From assembly GCA_037693485.1 (NCBI GenBank), contig CM075345.1:92834001-92898000 (forward strand): a stretch of 64,000 nt of DNA, read 5' to 3'. Positions 32,044-43,377 of the stretch are shown here, in pieces. A program made the position numbers and the translations under genes. This stretch comes from Kitagawia praeruptora. Its lineage: Eukaryota; Streptophyta; Magnoliopsida; Apiales; Apiaceae. Position 1 is the stretch's first letter; each line of letters opens with the position of its first letter. The notes beneath the pieces were generated by a model that ran no database searches, had not been told where the DNA came from, and saw only the letters and a list, made by a program, of their open reading frames with translations.

Positions 32044-35000
32044 ATGGCTTCAATGGCATCTTATTCTTCTACAACTGTTGGATTTACTACTATGTCATCT
32101 ACGTTAGATCCTCACCATCCATACTATCTACATCAATCAGACAACCCTGGTATGCAGATTACTACTGTTATCCTAAGTGAAAATAACTATAATCAATGGC
32201 ATAGATCTATGGAGATTGCTCTTTCATCAAAATTATATTAAAGTTAGGGTTTGTAGATGGAACATATACTAAATCTGCTGCTACTGCTCCACTGTATGTT
32301 TATTGCATTCATTGTAACGATATGGTCACTTCATGGATTTTAAACTCTGTTTCAGCTGATATTCGAAATAGTATTGTTTATATACCATCTGCACGTAATA
32401 TTTGGTTAGATCTTGAAACTCGTTATGCTCAGAGTAATGTTCCAAAGATGTTTCACCTACGAAAGGAGATAGCCCATCTTACACAGGGCACACTATCTGT
32501 TTGTGCTTATTTTACTAAGTTTCGCACTCTTCATGATGAGCTTGAGTGTTTGGGTACTAAGCCTAGATGTACCTGTGATAAGTGCACTTGCACAGTGAAC
32601 AACAAGCTAGATGAGTTTGACAAGAGCATACAGCTCACTCAATTTCTGATGGGTCTCAATGACACATTTACTGGCATTCGAGGTCAGATTCTGCTCATGA
32701 AACCTTTGCCATCCTTAATTCAAGTTTATTCTATGCTGCTTCAAGAGGAAAGTCAACGGGAAGTGCATTTCACCTCTAGTTTTGGTGTTGATAATGTTGC
32801 TATGGCAGTTAAGGCAAATTTTTCTTCTAAGTCACAGTCTAGAAGTGCTCCAATCTCAGTTAAGAAGTCTAATGATGCTTCTTCAGTAATTTGTGACTAC
32901 TGTCATATGCCTGGCCATCTTCGAGATAAATGTTACTGCATTCATGGTTTTCCTTCATGGCATAAGATGTTTGGGAAGCCTAAACCCAAACCAAAGTTTA
33001 CATCTAGAGTACCTATTGCAGCTAGTGTGGTTCATGAGTCTTCTTCTGGAGTTCATACTATGTCTGCAGGTGTCCAAAGTTCTGTTTCTGATAATCTGAA
33101 TTTATCTGAAGGACAGTGCAGGCAGCTTATTACCTTGTTACAGAAAAATTTGACTGTACATCCCTCTCAACCACAGTCATCACAGACTTTTCTACAAAGT
33201 GATCCAAAAGCTACAAATTGGATGCCTTCAATTAATGTAGTAAGGTTTTCAGGCATGGTTGTTCACTCTGTGAATCACATTCATACACTTGATAAAGTTC
33301 TATCTCAGTGTAAATGGATTATCGATACAGGAGCAACAGATCATATAACACCTTACTTGCATCTTCTTCATGATGTGCACTTTTGCACTGCTACTTTACA
33401 ATTGCCTAATGGAGCTACAGCTGCTATCAGCCATGTTGGGAGTTTGGTACTTACTCCTTTTTTAACTCTATCAAATGTTCTTTGTGTTCCTTCCTTTGCC
33501 TACAACTTGCTTTCAATTTCTAAGTTGCTGCAAAGTACCTCTTATAATGTTACTTTTTCACCTACCAAATGTTATCTGTAAGACCTTACTTGGAAGCAAA
33601 CTATGGAACTTGGTAAGGAAGAAGGTGGTCTTTATATGCTTACTAGTGATTCTGGTTCAAATGATGCTGGGGTTTTCAAACCCAATGTTGTAGATCCTTT
33701 TGTTGGTTCTACTGATGCCCCTGCTGTTGTAGCCTCAACTGTTGCTACTGATGTGTTTGCTGCTCAGGTTCATAGCACTGATGTCTGGCATGCTAGACTA
33801 GGGCATGTAGCTGCCAAAATAGTTCAATTGCTACCTGTTGCTTGTGATAAGAAAGTACTTGATACCTGTGATAGCTATTACTTTGCTAAGCAAACCAGGT
33901 TAAAGTTTCCTGTTAGTACTTCTACAAGCTCTCAGTTGTTTGATTTAGTGCATGCTGACCTTTGGGGTCCATATAGGTTTAAAACACATGGTACATGTAC
34001 TATGTTTTTAACTCTAGTTGAAGATAAATCCAGAACTACTTGGATATATTTGGTGGCTGATAAGTCTGCTGTACCTCAACTTATTCAAGATTTTGTTACA
34101 TTGATTCAGAATCAATACCAGACTGTGATTAAGGTGTTTCGTACAGACAATGGGACAGAGTTTATGAATCACTCATTGGCAAGTTTCTTTGCTTCTCTGG
34201 GCATTCTGCATCAATCTAGCTGTGCATACTCCCCTCAACAAAATGGCTTAGTGGAACAAAAGCACAGGTATCTACTAAATTGTGCCAGAGCTCTTCGTTT
34301 TCATGCTAATTTACCTCTGGTTTTTTTAAGAGATTGCTTGTTAACTGCTGCTTATCTAATTAATAGAACTCCTACACAGTCATTGAACAACAGGAGCCCT
34401 TATGAGGTGTTACATGATTGTTTGCCTGATTATTCTACCTTAAGAATTTTTGGTTGTTTGTGTTATGCTGCTGTGTTGCCCCATCCATCAGACAAATTTG
34501 CTTCAAGATCTATTAAAGAAGTGTTTTTTGGATATCCATATGGGAAGAAAGGTTACAAGGTTTTGGATTTGACCACTAGGAAAATCTTTGTTACAAGAGA
34601 AGTTCAGTTTGTTGAAACTATTTTCCCTTTTAAAGAGCTTGATGTCACTCCTCCTCAACTCATGTTTCCCCCTTCACTTCTGTTTATTGAAGATGAGCCT
34701 CTTCACTCCCATATTGATGTTGTTTCTGATGCAGAAAATTCAGATGTTTCTGAGCATGCTAATACTACAGAGTCTCTGTCTTCTGTTGCAGACCATCAAG
34801 ATGACACCCTTGTGCCACCTACTACTGTACTAGTTCCAGTATCTAGACCATCAAGATAGAGACAGCTACCTGCTAAGTTCAATGACTATACTGGCTTACC
34901 TGCTACTTTGGGAAGTTCTAATGCTGTTAGTCAGTCTACTTCTCTATTTTTGTAGCCTGATTTACCTTTAAGCAGTTTGATTTCTACTCCTATATCATTG

Positions 35001-36622
35001 GTTGATGAGCCCCAACATTATAAGCAGGCTGTTGCAATCCCAGAGTGGTGTACTGCCATGAATGTTGAACTTGCAGCTCTAGAAGCAAACAATACATGGG
35101 AGGTTGTTCATCTCCCAGCTGACAAAAATATGGTTGGTTGTAGATGGTTGTACAGAGTTAAATATCTTCCTAACGGTCAAGTTGATCATTTTAAAGCCCG
35201 TTTAGTAGCAAAGGGTTTTACCCAAATAGCTAATATGGATTACTTTGAAACCTTCGCTCCAGTTGCTAAGATGACCACATTTCGTCTCTTGCTTGCCATG
35301 GCTGCTTTATATTGCTGGGACATTACTCAGCTTGATGTTACGAATGCATTCTTACATGGAACTCTTGATGAAGAGGTGTACATGTCAATTCCTCAAGGAT
35401 ATACTATCCCATCTACTATTCAAACAAAGTATCCAAATCAGAAACTGGTATGTCGTTTACTTAAATCCTTGTATGGTTTAAAACAAGCTCCTCGTCAATG
35501 GTTCATTGCCCTATCTAATGCTTTGCTTGCATTTGGTTTTGTTCAAACTAATGGTGATCCTAGTTTGTTTATGTATGCTAAAGATGCCAGTATTATCCTG
35601 CTTCTGATATATGTTGATGATATGCTTATGACTGGAAATAATCCTGATCTTATGGCTAATGTCACTGAGTTTTTGAGTAGTCATTTTAAGATCAAAGACC
35701 TAGGATGCTTGAACTATTTCTTGGGTATTCAAGTCACTTGAACTGCAGAAGGACTGTTTATGAACCAGCAAAAGTATACTACTAATATACTCAATGACTT
35801 TGCTTATCTGGGTTCTAAGTCTGTTATTGTTCCTATGGACCAACATCACAATTTACTCAAAGATTCTGACAGTCCTTTGCTTAGTGATATGACTGCTTAC
35901 AGACGTTTGATTGGTCGACTGATTTATTTAACCATTTCTCGACCTGATCTAGCTTATTCTGTGCATGTTCTTGCTCAATTTATGAATTCTCCAAGGTCTA
36001 CACATTGGCATGCTGCTCTCAAGCTTATTCGTTATTTGAGTCAATCTGCATCTCAAGGATTGTTCTACTCTGCAAAGGCAAATCCAGTTCTTACAGCATT
36101 TTGTGATGCTGATTGGGGAAGCTGTGGTCAACTCGTCAATCTATCACTGGTTTTTGTGTCTTGTTTGGTAATACTTTGATTGCTTGGCGTTGCAAGAAGC
36201 AGCAAACTGTCTCCCGTTCTACTGCTGAGGTTGAGTACCGTAGTATGGCTGACACATATTGCGAACTGACTTGGTTGGTTGCTCTACTCACTGAACTTCA
36301 GGTGCCCAACCTCACTCCAGTGCCTCTCTTCTGTGACAATCAATCAGCCCTTTACATTGCCTCAAATCCAGTATTTCATGAGCGTACTAAACACATTGAG
36401 ATTGACTGCCATCTAGTTCGTCAGAAATTCAGGGTTGACTTAGTCTCTCCTCAACATGTTTCAACTCACAATCAGCCTGCAGACCTGTTCACTAAGGCTC
36501 TCTGTTCAGCTCAACTTCAGTATTTGCTATCCAAGTTAGGTGTGTGTTCAACACCTCCCACACCTCACTTGAGGGGGGCTATTAACAAAAAGGAAAATGC
36601 AGGTCCTACATGTGCTGACTAA
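32044..36622 (+). pseudogene. gag-pol of RE1-like element C, several stops and frameshifts
   Basis: Domains in order: gag N-terminus (DPHHPYYLHQSDNPGM, ENNYNQWHRSMEIALSSK), gag body (32322 on), zinc knuckle CDYCHMPGHLRDKC near 32892, protease IIDTGATDHIT near 33320, pre-integrase VWHARLGHVA, integrase core (VHADLWGP, RTDNGTEF, SPQQNGLVEQKHR), RT with YVDDML near 35620, and RNase H (DADWGSC, STAEVEYRS, CDNQSAL, ADLFTKAL). Lesions: a frameshift near 32240, a TAA near 33579, TAGs near 34857 and 34953, a TGA near 35739 and a 1-bp shift near 36120 within RNase H. All domains are recognisable, so this was a single standard copia polyprotein of about 1500 codons. It is non-functional as it stands. 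Confidence 0.92.
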
Positions 36623-36893
36623 GCAATCCAGCTGGCCATTTGGGTGGTCTGTTATTTTGTCTTTTCTTTTGTTGCAAGTTTGTTACAAAAATAGGAACGT
36701 GGGTCTATATCTTGTTGCCCACTCTCTTTTCTTATGTATGACACATTGCTTCATTATTAAGTAGGGCTAAACATCAACAATGTAATCTAAATCTTTATGA
36801 TGTATTTGTGCTGAGCTTTTATGTTAAATCTATGAGTTTCCTAGTTTAGTATTACTAATCTTCAAGCTATTAATTAATTAAAGTATAGGTTGT
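36580..36893 (+). repeat. 3' LTR of element C, main part
   Basis: This aligns with 31590-31903. The terminal dinucleotide is TA instead of TG. The last four bases, ATCA, are found at 43369-43372 after the CACTA element and the duplicated TGT. Confidence 0.92.
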
Positions 36894-37460
36894 CACTACA
36901 AGGAATTTCGATTCAGACAACGGATTTCATCCGTAGTCTGATACTGACCATCCCCGTTGTCTATCGGAGTGTCGTCTGTTACGCGCCTCAGACAATGGGT
37001 CGAAATGTTGTGTGTTAGAGCGAGGGACAACGACTTCATCTCTAGACGTCGTTGTCTGATAGCCAGAAACAACAACAGTCGATTTAGAAACCGTTGTTGT
37101 TTGGGATGCTATACAATAGTTTTAATTGAATACACACTTGTCTGAAAGGAAATCACACAATAGTTTTAATTGAATGCACACATGTCTGAAAGGAAATCAC
37201 ACCATAGTTTTATCTCAATACACACTTGTCTGAAAGGAAATCACACAGCATTAATATAGAATTTTTCCATTGTTGTTTAGGATGCTACACAATAGTTTTA
37301 ATTCAATACATACTTGTCTGAAAGGAAAACACACAACATTCTTGTATAATTAATCCATTGTTGTTTGGGACTCTACACAATGGTTTGTTTAATTTAAACC
37401 GTTGTAAGAAATACAGTGCACAATGGTTTACGTTTAACAAGCATTGTTTGTTTGGATGAT
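36894..37460. repeat. Left subterminal repeat region of the CACTA element
   Basis: It includes CAGACAACGG near the terminus and at least three near-repeats of about 50 bp with the phrase CTTGTCTGAAAGGAAATCACAC (in parts) between 37130 and 37245. Variants of CCGTTGTTTGG recur as far as about 37455. Confidence 0.8.
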
Positions 37461-37754
37461 AAACAACACTATCAAGTAAAACATTAAAGATACCCCCATT
37501 GGCTAATCACATTTTAGACAATGGTTTATTTACGCAAACAATAAGCAATTGGACAATTCAATCGACAAGCAAAAAATGCATAAACCAATATTTCACCATT
37601 ACCACCAGGTTAATATTTCACCATTACCACCAGGTTCAAAACAATATTCACCAAATAAACCAACTAAAATTCATAAAAACATACACAAACATTGGCCACC
37701 ATTTCTAACATGACTACTAACATGACAAACTTATATTTTCTGAGCAAGCACCTA

Positions 37755-38103
37755 ACGAGCGTGGAGGTTGGAGGCCAGTAACTTGAAGGTAGTTCCGCCC
37801 ATCAAAAGACTCATGAGGTTGTCCTACTTCATGAACTGATCAGAACTCCCAGTTGCTCCTGGCATCAAACTCATCTGCTGCTGTGCTCTCTCATTCTCAG
37901 AAATCTACATTACTCAGAATTATTCCAACAAATTGAAGTGTCAGTTCTTACAAGTAAAGTCCATATATAGAAAGCAGCTAGCATTACTCTGTGTCTCTGT
38001 AATCTGTACTTATCAAATATAAACGGTCCCATGCACGAGATTGCTAGAGAGAACTATATACCTTTGCTATAAGGTATTGAATGTTGTTTTGCAAGTCAAT
38101 TTC
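37755..38103 (-). pseudogene. Captured AGAMOUS-like MADS-box gene fragment (two exons)
   Basis: The minus strand carries an exon of exactly 42 bp (38062-38103) reading EIDLQNNIQYLIAK, bounded by TTGCAG and GTATAT splice sites. Exactly 42 bp is the usual size of the K-box-end exon in MADS genes. After an intron, the next exon (from 37904 downward, acceptor AATGTAG) reads ISENERAQQQMSLMPG, then, after disruptions, ESFDGRNYLQVTGLQP. Both blocks match the C-terminal part of AG/PLENA-clade proteins (RAKIAENERAQQQ and FDxRNYLQVNGLQP). The MADS DNA-binding domain and most of the K-box are absent, so no functional factor can result. This stretch is antisense to the neighbouring MYB fragment and lies inside the CACTA element. 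Confidence 0.85.
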
Positions 38104-38604
38104 CTGCAATTCAAATAAGTCTCCTTAATGAAAATAAAATCTAGCTATAAGTTGAACTTGCTGTATGACAAGTGAATCAAGACAATTTCACGCTTCATTA
38201 CTTAGTTAAATGTAACGGAACAAGACAATTTCAGTGGTCGTTCGGATTATTTACAATAAGTTTTCAAGGTAGTCTCCCACTCTCTCATGCATGGCAAGCT
38301 AGCCAGTCATTTTACACATGATAAACGATAAACTTGAGATATATTAGCATTATTAGGTAGAACTTGGGTAGAACTTAAATTGACAGAGTTGCAACTATTG
38401 CAACTTTCATAGACTTGTGTTCGGAAACTTGACTATAGAGTAAACTATATGAATCGTACTTCTTTAAGAACTTAGGCTAGTGTGTCATAATTATCTATAT
38501 AATTTGCTTAACCTTTCATGTAGTTAACTACAAATAAATACCAAGTAGCATGCACTTGTGTTAATATTTATTGAATTTGTTTATTTTATTCAAATAAATT
38601 TCAG

Positions 38605-38908
38605 ATGGTCTGTCATGGCGGCTAAATTACCAGGAAGAACTGACAACGAAATTAAAAATGTATGGCATACTCACATTAAGAAAAAGCTCAAAAACTGTCA
38701 ATCCACTCTAGACACAAGAAAGCAGAAAAACAGAAAATCAGAACCTCAATCTGGAAAGCCTGATTCTTTTACCAGTAAAGAGATTGAAAGTTCGGGGCAT
38801 GGGTCAATTTCACGGCAAAGTTCTTCTGGTGAACTCTCATCAGTCACTAGTACTAATTCTGATACTGTCATGCAAGAGATGTTGATTTCATCAAAGGCTG
38901 CTAAATAA
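38605..38908 (+). pseudogene. Captured R2R3-MYB fragment (last exon)
   Basis: The segment follows an intact splice acceptor (AATTTCAG at 38597-38604) and encodes WSVMAAKLPGRTDNEIKNVW and HTHIKKKLKN, the end of the R3 repeat of plant R2R3-MYB proteins, followed by a Ser/Thr/Lys-rich tail and a stop at 38906-38908. The R3 recognition helix and the NVWHTH phrase resemble the MYB13/14/15 group. R2 and the first part of R3 are missing upstream, where only intron-like AT-rich DNA is found. The open frame of about 100 codons is undamaged, which suggests a recent capture or selection; recent capture is simpler. Confidence 0.88.
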
Positions 38909-38929
38909 CACAAATTTTAAATGCTTTAA

Positions 38930-39050
38930 TATTGATAAGTACCAGTGTTGGAGCAATTGTAGTTAGGACCCGGATGGCCATTTATTGTAAAAGCATCTGC
39001 TGGCGGAGGAACTCCACCACCTGTTATAATAGCCTGCTCAGACCTGAACA
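38930..39050 (-). pseudogene. Captured laccase-like multicopper oxidase exon fragment
   Basis: The minus strand, after an acceptor-like TTTTTGTTCAG, reads SEQAIITGGGVPPPADAF then TINGHPGPNYNCS. The phrase DAxTINGxPGPxYNCS is characteristic of plant laccases near the second cupredoxin domain. The rest of the gene (copper ligands, signal peptide) is absent. The fragment lies tail-to-tail with the MYB fragment, 22 bp from the MYB stop codon. The identification rests on about 30 residues, so another multicopper oxidase is possible. Confidence 0.55.
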
Positions 39051-39437
39051 AAAATCCAATCTTAACCATCAAGAATCCCTCAATATTACCCAATAAATAT
39101 AGTGGAGCATCATTGTCTATATTACTGGCAACTGAAAAAAACAACTTCAGCCCGCCAATACTATGATAAGAAGTATCAAAAAAAATCTGAAATAGTAAAA
39201 TGTATAGCAAAACGGACAAAGAAATGAAACTAACCGTGCATACAAGCCAAGATCTTGCCAAGATCGCTGGTAGGAGTAACTAGAAAACTACGTATAATCT
39301 ACCGAGACCACGAGTTTTCCCCTGCATTCTTAATTCAAGTCTTCTGCAATGAGTAGACTTCAGTTCCAAAGGTTGATGAAATACGAAGAATCTGACTAAA
39401 TGAATCTTAAACATTTGTCGCCGCTATGCAATTCCAC

Positions 39438-39528
39438 GCTATTTGACACAAAACTCAACATTAGACAGGAACAGAGAGGCCCAGGCTATTTGACACAAAA
39501 CTCAACATTAGACAGGAATAGAGAGGCG
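39438..39528. repeat. 45-bp tandem duplication inside the CACTA element
   Basis: GCTATTTGACACAAAACTC with the following bases through GACAGGAACAGAGAGGC occurs twice in succession, at about 39438-39481 and 39484-39528, with one or two differences. Confidence 0.85.
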
Positions 39529-39674
39529 GAAACTATCCAAAGCTACAGTCCCTTACAATCATAAAACCAACTGGTTATTACCCTTTGATAATTTTACATA
39601 TCGAAACAGAAAATAAAACTATGTAACTGGAAAAATGGCCATCAATATAACCAACCTTGAATATGATGTCAACA

Positions 39675-39940
39675 ATCATCAACACTACGAAAATAAACTA
39701 TAACAGCTCCACATTCTAATTACCAACTACCATAACTGCAATCATCAAAAGTACAAAACTTCCCCAAAATCCAATATTCATCAACACTACTGAACAAATC
39801 TATAACAGTTCCACATTTTAATTTCCAACTAACATAACAGTAAGCATCAAAAATACAAATCTCCCCTAAATCCAATACTCGTCGACACTACCGAAGAAAT
39901 CGATAACATCTCAATTGATTTAAACAAACTTACAATATAA
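39675..39940. repeat. About 104-bp tandem repeat inside the CACTA element
   Basis: A unit beginning CATCAACACTAC and including ATAACAGCTCCACATT recurs at about 39676, 39780 and 39883 with moderate divergence, giving about 2.5 copies. No coding sense is seen. Confidence 0.75.
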
Positions 39941-39988
39941 TTCACACACAAGGGGGGGGGGAAAAGAGAGAGAGAGGGGGGGGACAGA

Positions 39989-40083
39989 CCTGAGTTTTGG
40001 CACCGTAAATAAGATTAACAGCATCAGCTTGAGCTAGAAACCTAGTAGGTGAATAATCACCGTTACGAGCATATGACCCGCCT
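39989..40083 (-). pseudogene. Captured RPN10 (26S proteasome subunit) first-exon fragment
   Basis: The minus strand reads GSYARNGDYSPTRFLAQADA then VNLIYGAKTQ and ends at a GT donor (CAG then GTCTGT). This matches the N-terminal VWA-domain start of plant RPN10 (SEWMRNGDYSPSRFQAQ ... AVNL.CGAKTQ), including its position at the first exon boundary. The normal N-terminus with the start codon is not preserved; the bases to its right are unrelated. RPN10 is a ubiquitin receptor of the 26S proteasome; this fragment cannot encode it. Confidence 0.75.
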
Positions 40084-41039
40084 GCACCAAATTTGTTGAA
40101 AGACACAAAATCAAAAATTAAAAATCAATCTTCAAATATAAACTCGAAGAAAAAAAAGCTAATTGACAAGAAAGAAAGTCAAATTGAGCTTCATTAACAC
40201 GAATACAACTTTGAATTGAGTTTAATTAGCTAGGGTTTGTGATTTTTCAAGTGGGTTTGTGAGTAATTGAATTCTAGGGTTTATAATTATAGTAATTGAA
40301 AACTTAGGGTTCATATGAGTGTTTTTACAATTGATAAAGTTTAGAAAGAGATGAGAGAGAGAGAGAGAGGTCGAAATGTGAGAGACGGGAATGAGAGAGA
40401 CAAAACTTAGGGTTCATACGAGTGTTTTTCAGTTTTTTGTTTTAGTTTAGTTTTGTTGAAGGGGGAATAATTTGGTATAAAGGGGGGAAAATTTGACTGA
40501 GGGGGGAAAACTTCCGCCTTAATTTTTTTGTGCTAATCTAATCTTTACCATATATTTTTTTAATTTTTGTAATTTATTTTTTAATTAATATATTTATTTA
40601 AAATATAATAAGTATCATGTTTATTTATATGTATATAAGCAATATATTTAAAAAAATATTCATTTTTATAAAAAAATTAATTTGGTTGGAAAAATATTCA
40701 AAAAAATAAAAAGCTTGGTCGTGCCGCATCTTAACGAAAACGTTGTAATATTACAGATTCTAGTAAAGGGGTGCGTGCCAGATTCACTAAACGATTTTTT
40801 AAAATAATTTCTTCGACGATTGACTCGTACGGATGTTAATAGATACTCATTCTAGTGTTGCAAAAAAATAATCAAAAAATAAAAAGGCTCGGTCGTGACG
40901 CATCTTAACGGAACGTTGTTATATTACAGAGTTTAGTAACGACGCGAGTACCAGATTCACTAAACAATTTTTTTGAATGATTTTTTAAATGATTTCTTCA
41001 ACGATCCAACCGTACGGATGTTAAGATATATCTAATACA

Positions 41040-42345
41040 TTGATATTCCCAAATTTTCAAAAAATAAAAAATTAATTTGGTTGGAGATCTTAGTAGATCA
41101 CTAGTATATTGACTAGTACCCGTAACTCGTGCTTTGTCACTGATTATTGTTTCTATTTTTTAAAAACTATTTCTCGACGATCCAACCGCATGGATCTTAA
41201 GATATATCTAATATATTGATATTCCCAAATTGTCAAACAATAAAAAATTAATTTGGTTAGAGATCTTAGTAGATCACTAGTATATTGACCAGTACCCGTA
41301 ACTCGTGAGTTGTCACTGATTATTGTTTCTATTTTTTAAAAATATTTCTCGACGATCCAGCCGTACGGATGTTAAGATATATCTAATATATTGATATTCC
41401 CAAATTTTCAATAAATAAAAATTTAATTTGATTGGAGATCCTAGTAGATTAATACTATATTGACTAGTACTCTTAACTAGTTCTTTGTCACGGTTTGTTG
41501 TTTCTATTTTTCTAAAAATATTTCCCGACAATCTAACTTTACGGATGTCAAAATATATCTAATATAATGATATTCACAAATTTTCAAAAAATAAAAAATT
41601 GATTTGGTTAGAGATCTTAGTAGATCACTAGTATATTGACTAGTACCCTTAACTAGTGCTTTATCACGGATTGTTGTTTCTATTTTTCTAAAAATGGATC
41701 TCGACAATCCAACTTTAAGGATGTCAAGATATATCTAATATAATGATATTCACAAATTTTCAAAAAATAAAAAATAAATTTGGTTTGTAAAATTTAATAT
41801 TTAATAAACGAAGTGGTCTTGCTAAACGAAGTGATTATTTGTCAAATACCGTTGTCTCGAGTGATACCAGACAACTGTTTCGGACAAATTATCCGTTGTC
41901 TGATAACAGACAACGGTATTTTAACAAATACAGTTGTAATGTGAAGCGTCAGACAACAGTATGTTGTAAAGATACCGTTGTCTGATAGTGGTTATGTTTT
42001 TTTAAAACATAAATATAAATTAACATAATAAATTTGAAATTTTTAATAATATATTCAATCACATTTCTCGACGATCCAATGGTACGGATGTCAAAATATA
42101 TCTAATATATTGATATTCCAAAAATTTACAATAAATAAAAAATTGATTTGGTTAGAGATCTTAGTAGATCACTAGTATATTGACTAGTACACTTAACTAG
42201 TGCTTTGTCACAGATTGTTGTTTCTATTTTTCTAAAAATATTTCTCGACAATCCAACTTTACGGATGTCAAGGTATATCTAATATAATGATATTCACAAA
42301 TTTTCAAAAAATAAAAAATAAATTTGGTTTGTAAAATTTAATATT
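41040..42345. repeat. About 176-bp tandem array inside the CACTA element
   Basis: The phrase AGATCTTAGTAGATCACTAG recurs at about 41085, 41261, 41435 (variant), 41612 and 42156, each followed by TATTGACTAGTAC and by a TTTCTCGACGATCCAAC segment. Spacing is 174-177 bp for the first four. Between the fourth and fifth copies lies a block rich in CCGTTGTCTGA (41845-41995) like the element's own subterminal region. Confidence 0.85.
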
Positions 42346-42849
42346 AGAAACCGGTGAGATTTTGAAGTTTGGCGAGCAACAACAGCTCCGATGATCTTCC
42401 TTAGCACACCAAATCGACACTAACATGCTCCACAGTCACTGGGCATCCTACAAAGTACTACAACTATAACAAACGAATCAAAAACAGCCATAAACGATCA
42501 AATCCAAGCAAAATCAGGCGAGCTAGACATGGATTCCGGCCAACTTCGATTCTAAACCAAACTCAACGTTTAATAACTCAAAACAAAGCTGAGAACATCA
42601 GCAAACTAACCCCCATAATCACGTATACGAAAAATCATTGAACAATCAAATTTAACTTCGAGTTAATATCCGAAAATTATGAAATAATGAACCAAGCATA
42701 TTCGAATATACACACACACATAAACATGTAGTACAGATCATGAGATTCAATTTGATTACTCATATGAAGGATTTGAATTTCAGAATCACCTTCAAAAGGA
42801 TGTTTGATCTTCAAGAACTTCAAGAACTATTTCTAAAAATGCTGTGCTT

Positions 42850-43365
42850 AATATCACACAACATTTTTTATAACAAAACTGTTGTCTGATTTTTTTCATT
42901 GTTTCCCACCAAATCTAATTCAATTTTTTCATTTCCCACCAAATTCAATTCAAATTATTTCATTATTTCCCACCAAATTCAATTCAAAATTTTCTGTAGT
43001 TCAGATAACGGTTTCTTGAAAATACGTTGTCTGATAAAATCATTCAGACAACACAATTGGAACATTGTCTGAAGTCTCTTCACACAATGTTATTTTGTAA
43101 ACCGTTGTCTTGTCCAACTTGTTTGCACAACGGTAATTAAAACATTGTCTGAAGTCTTTTCACACAACAGCATAAAAAACACCATAAAAAAAACACTTGT
43201 CTGATTCAGTTTGTTAGACAACAGAATAAACCCCGTTGTCTGAAGGCTGGATTAGACGATGTTTAAAAAAAAAAAAAAAAAACTCTTGTCTGTTGATTTC
43301 AAACAACACTTTTTCCACTTTACGTTGTCTGATGAGTGTTGTCTGATGCTGTTTTTTTTGTAGTG
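42850..43365. repeat. Right subterminal repeat region of the CACTA element
   Basis: Copies of GTTGTCTGA and CAGACAACA alternate on both strands up to the terminus, and TTTCCCACCAAATTCAATTC is repeated three times near 42905-42990. A run of 18 or so A precedes the last 100 bp. Confidence 0.8.
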
Positions 43366-43377
43366 TGTATCAAAACC

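Larger units (their letters stand above)
36894..43365. mobile_element. Non-autonomous CACTA transposon carrying captured host gene fragments (6.5 kb)
   Basis: The ends are CACTACAAGG and, reverse-complemented, CACTACAAAAAAAA, flanked by a 3-bp target duplication TGT (36891-36893 and 43366-43368). Removing it restores the LTR end of element C exactly. Both ends carry many subterminal copies of CAGACAACGG or its reverse complement, as expected for transposase binding in the En/Spm superfamily. I see no transposase gene. The interior holds fragments of an AGAMOUS-like MADS-box gene, an R2R3-MYB gene, a laccase-like gene and RPN10, plus a 176-bp tandem array, a 104-bp repeat and a 45-bp repeat. 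This fits a Pack-CACTA element that gathered pieces from separate loci. Confidence 0.93.
31590..43372 (+). mobile_element. RE1-like Ty1/copia retrotransposon C, split by a CACTA transposon
   Basis: The left LTR is 31590-31907 (318 bp). The right LTR is 36580-36893 plus 43369-43372 (also 318 bp) because a CACTA transposon landed 4 bp before its end. Flanks CAACC (31585-31589) and AAACC (43373-43377) agree at 4 of 5 positions, an aged target duplication. The primer site TGGTATCAGAGCC follows the left LTR, and a purine tract GAGGGGGGC precedes the right LTR. The right LTR starts TATTAACA instead of TGTTAACA. I count about 9 LTR substitutions by hand (2.8%). Without the CACTA insert the element is about 5.3 kb. 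Confidence 0.93.

Noticed and set aside
37077..43300. CRISPR-like or phage-like reading of the repeated CAGACAACGG motif
   Set aside because: Spacing is irregular, orientation is mixed and the setting is a plant CACTA transposon; these are subterminal transposase-binding repeats.
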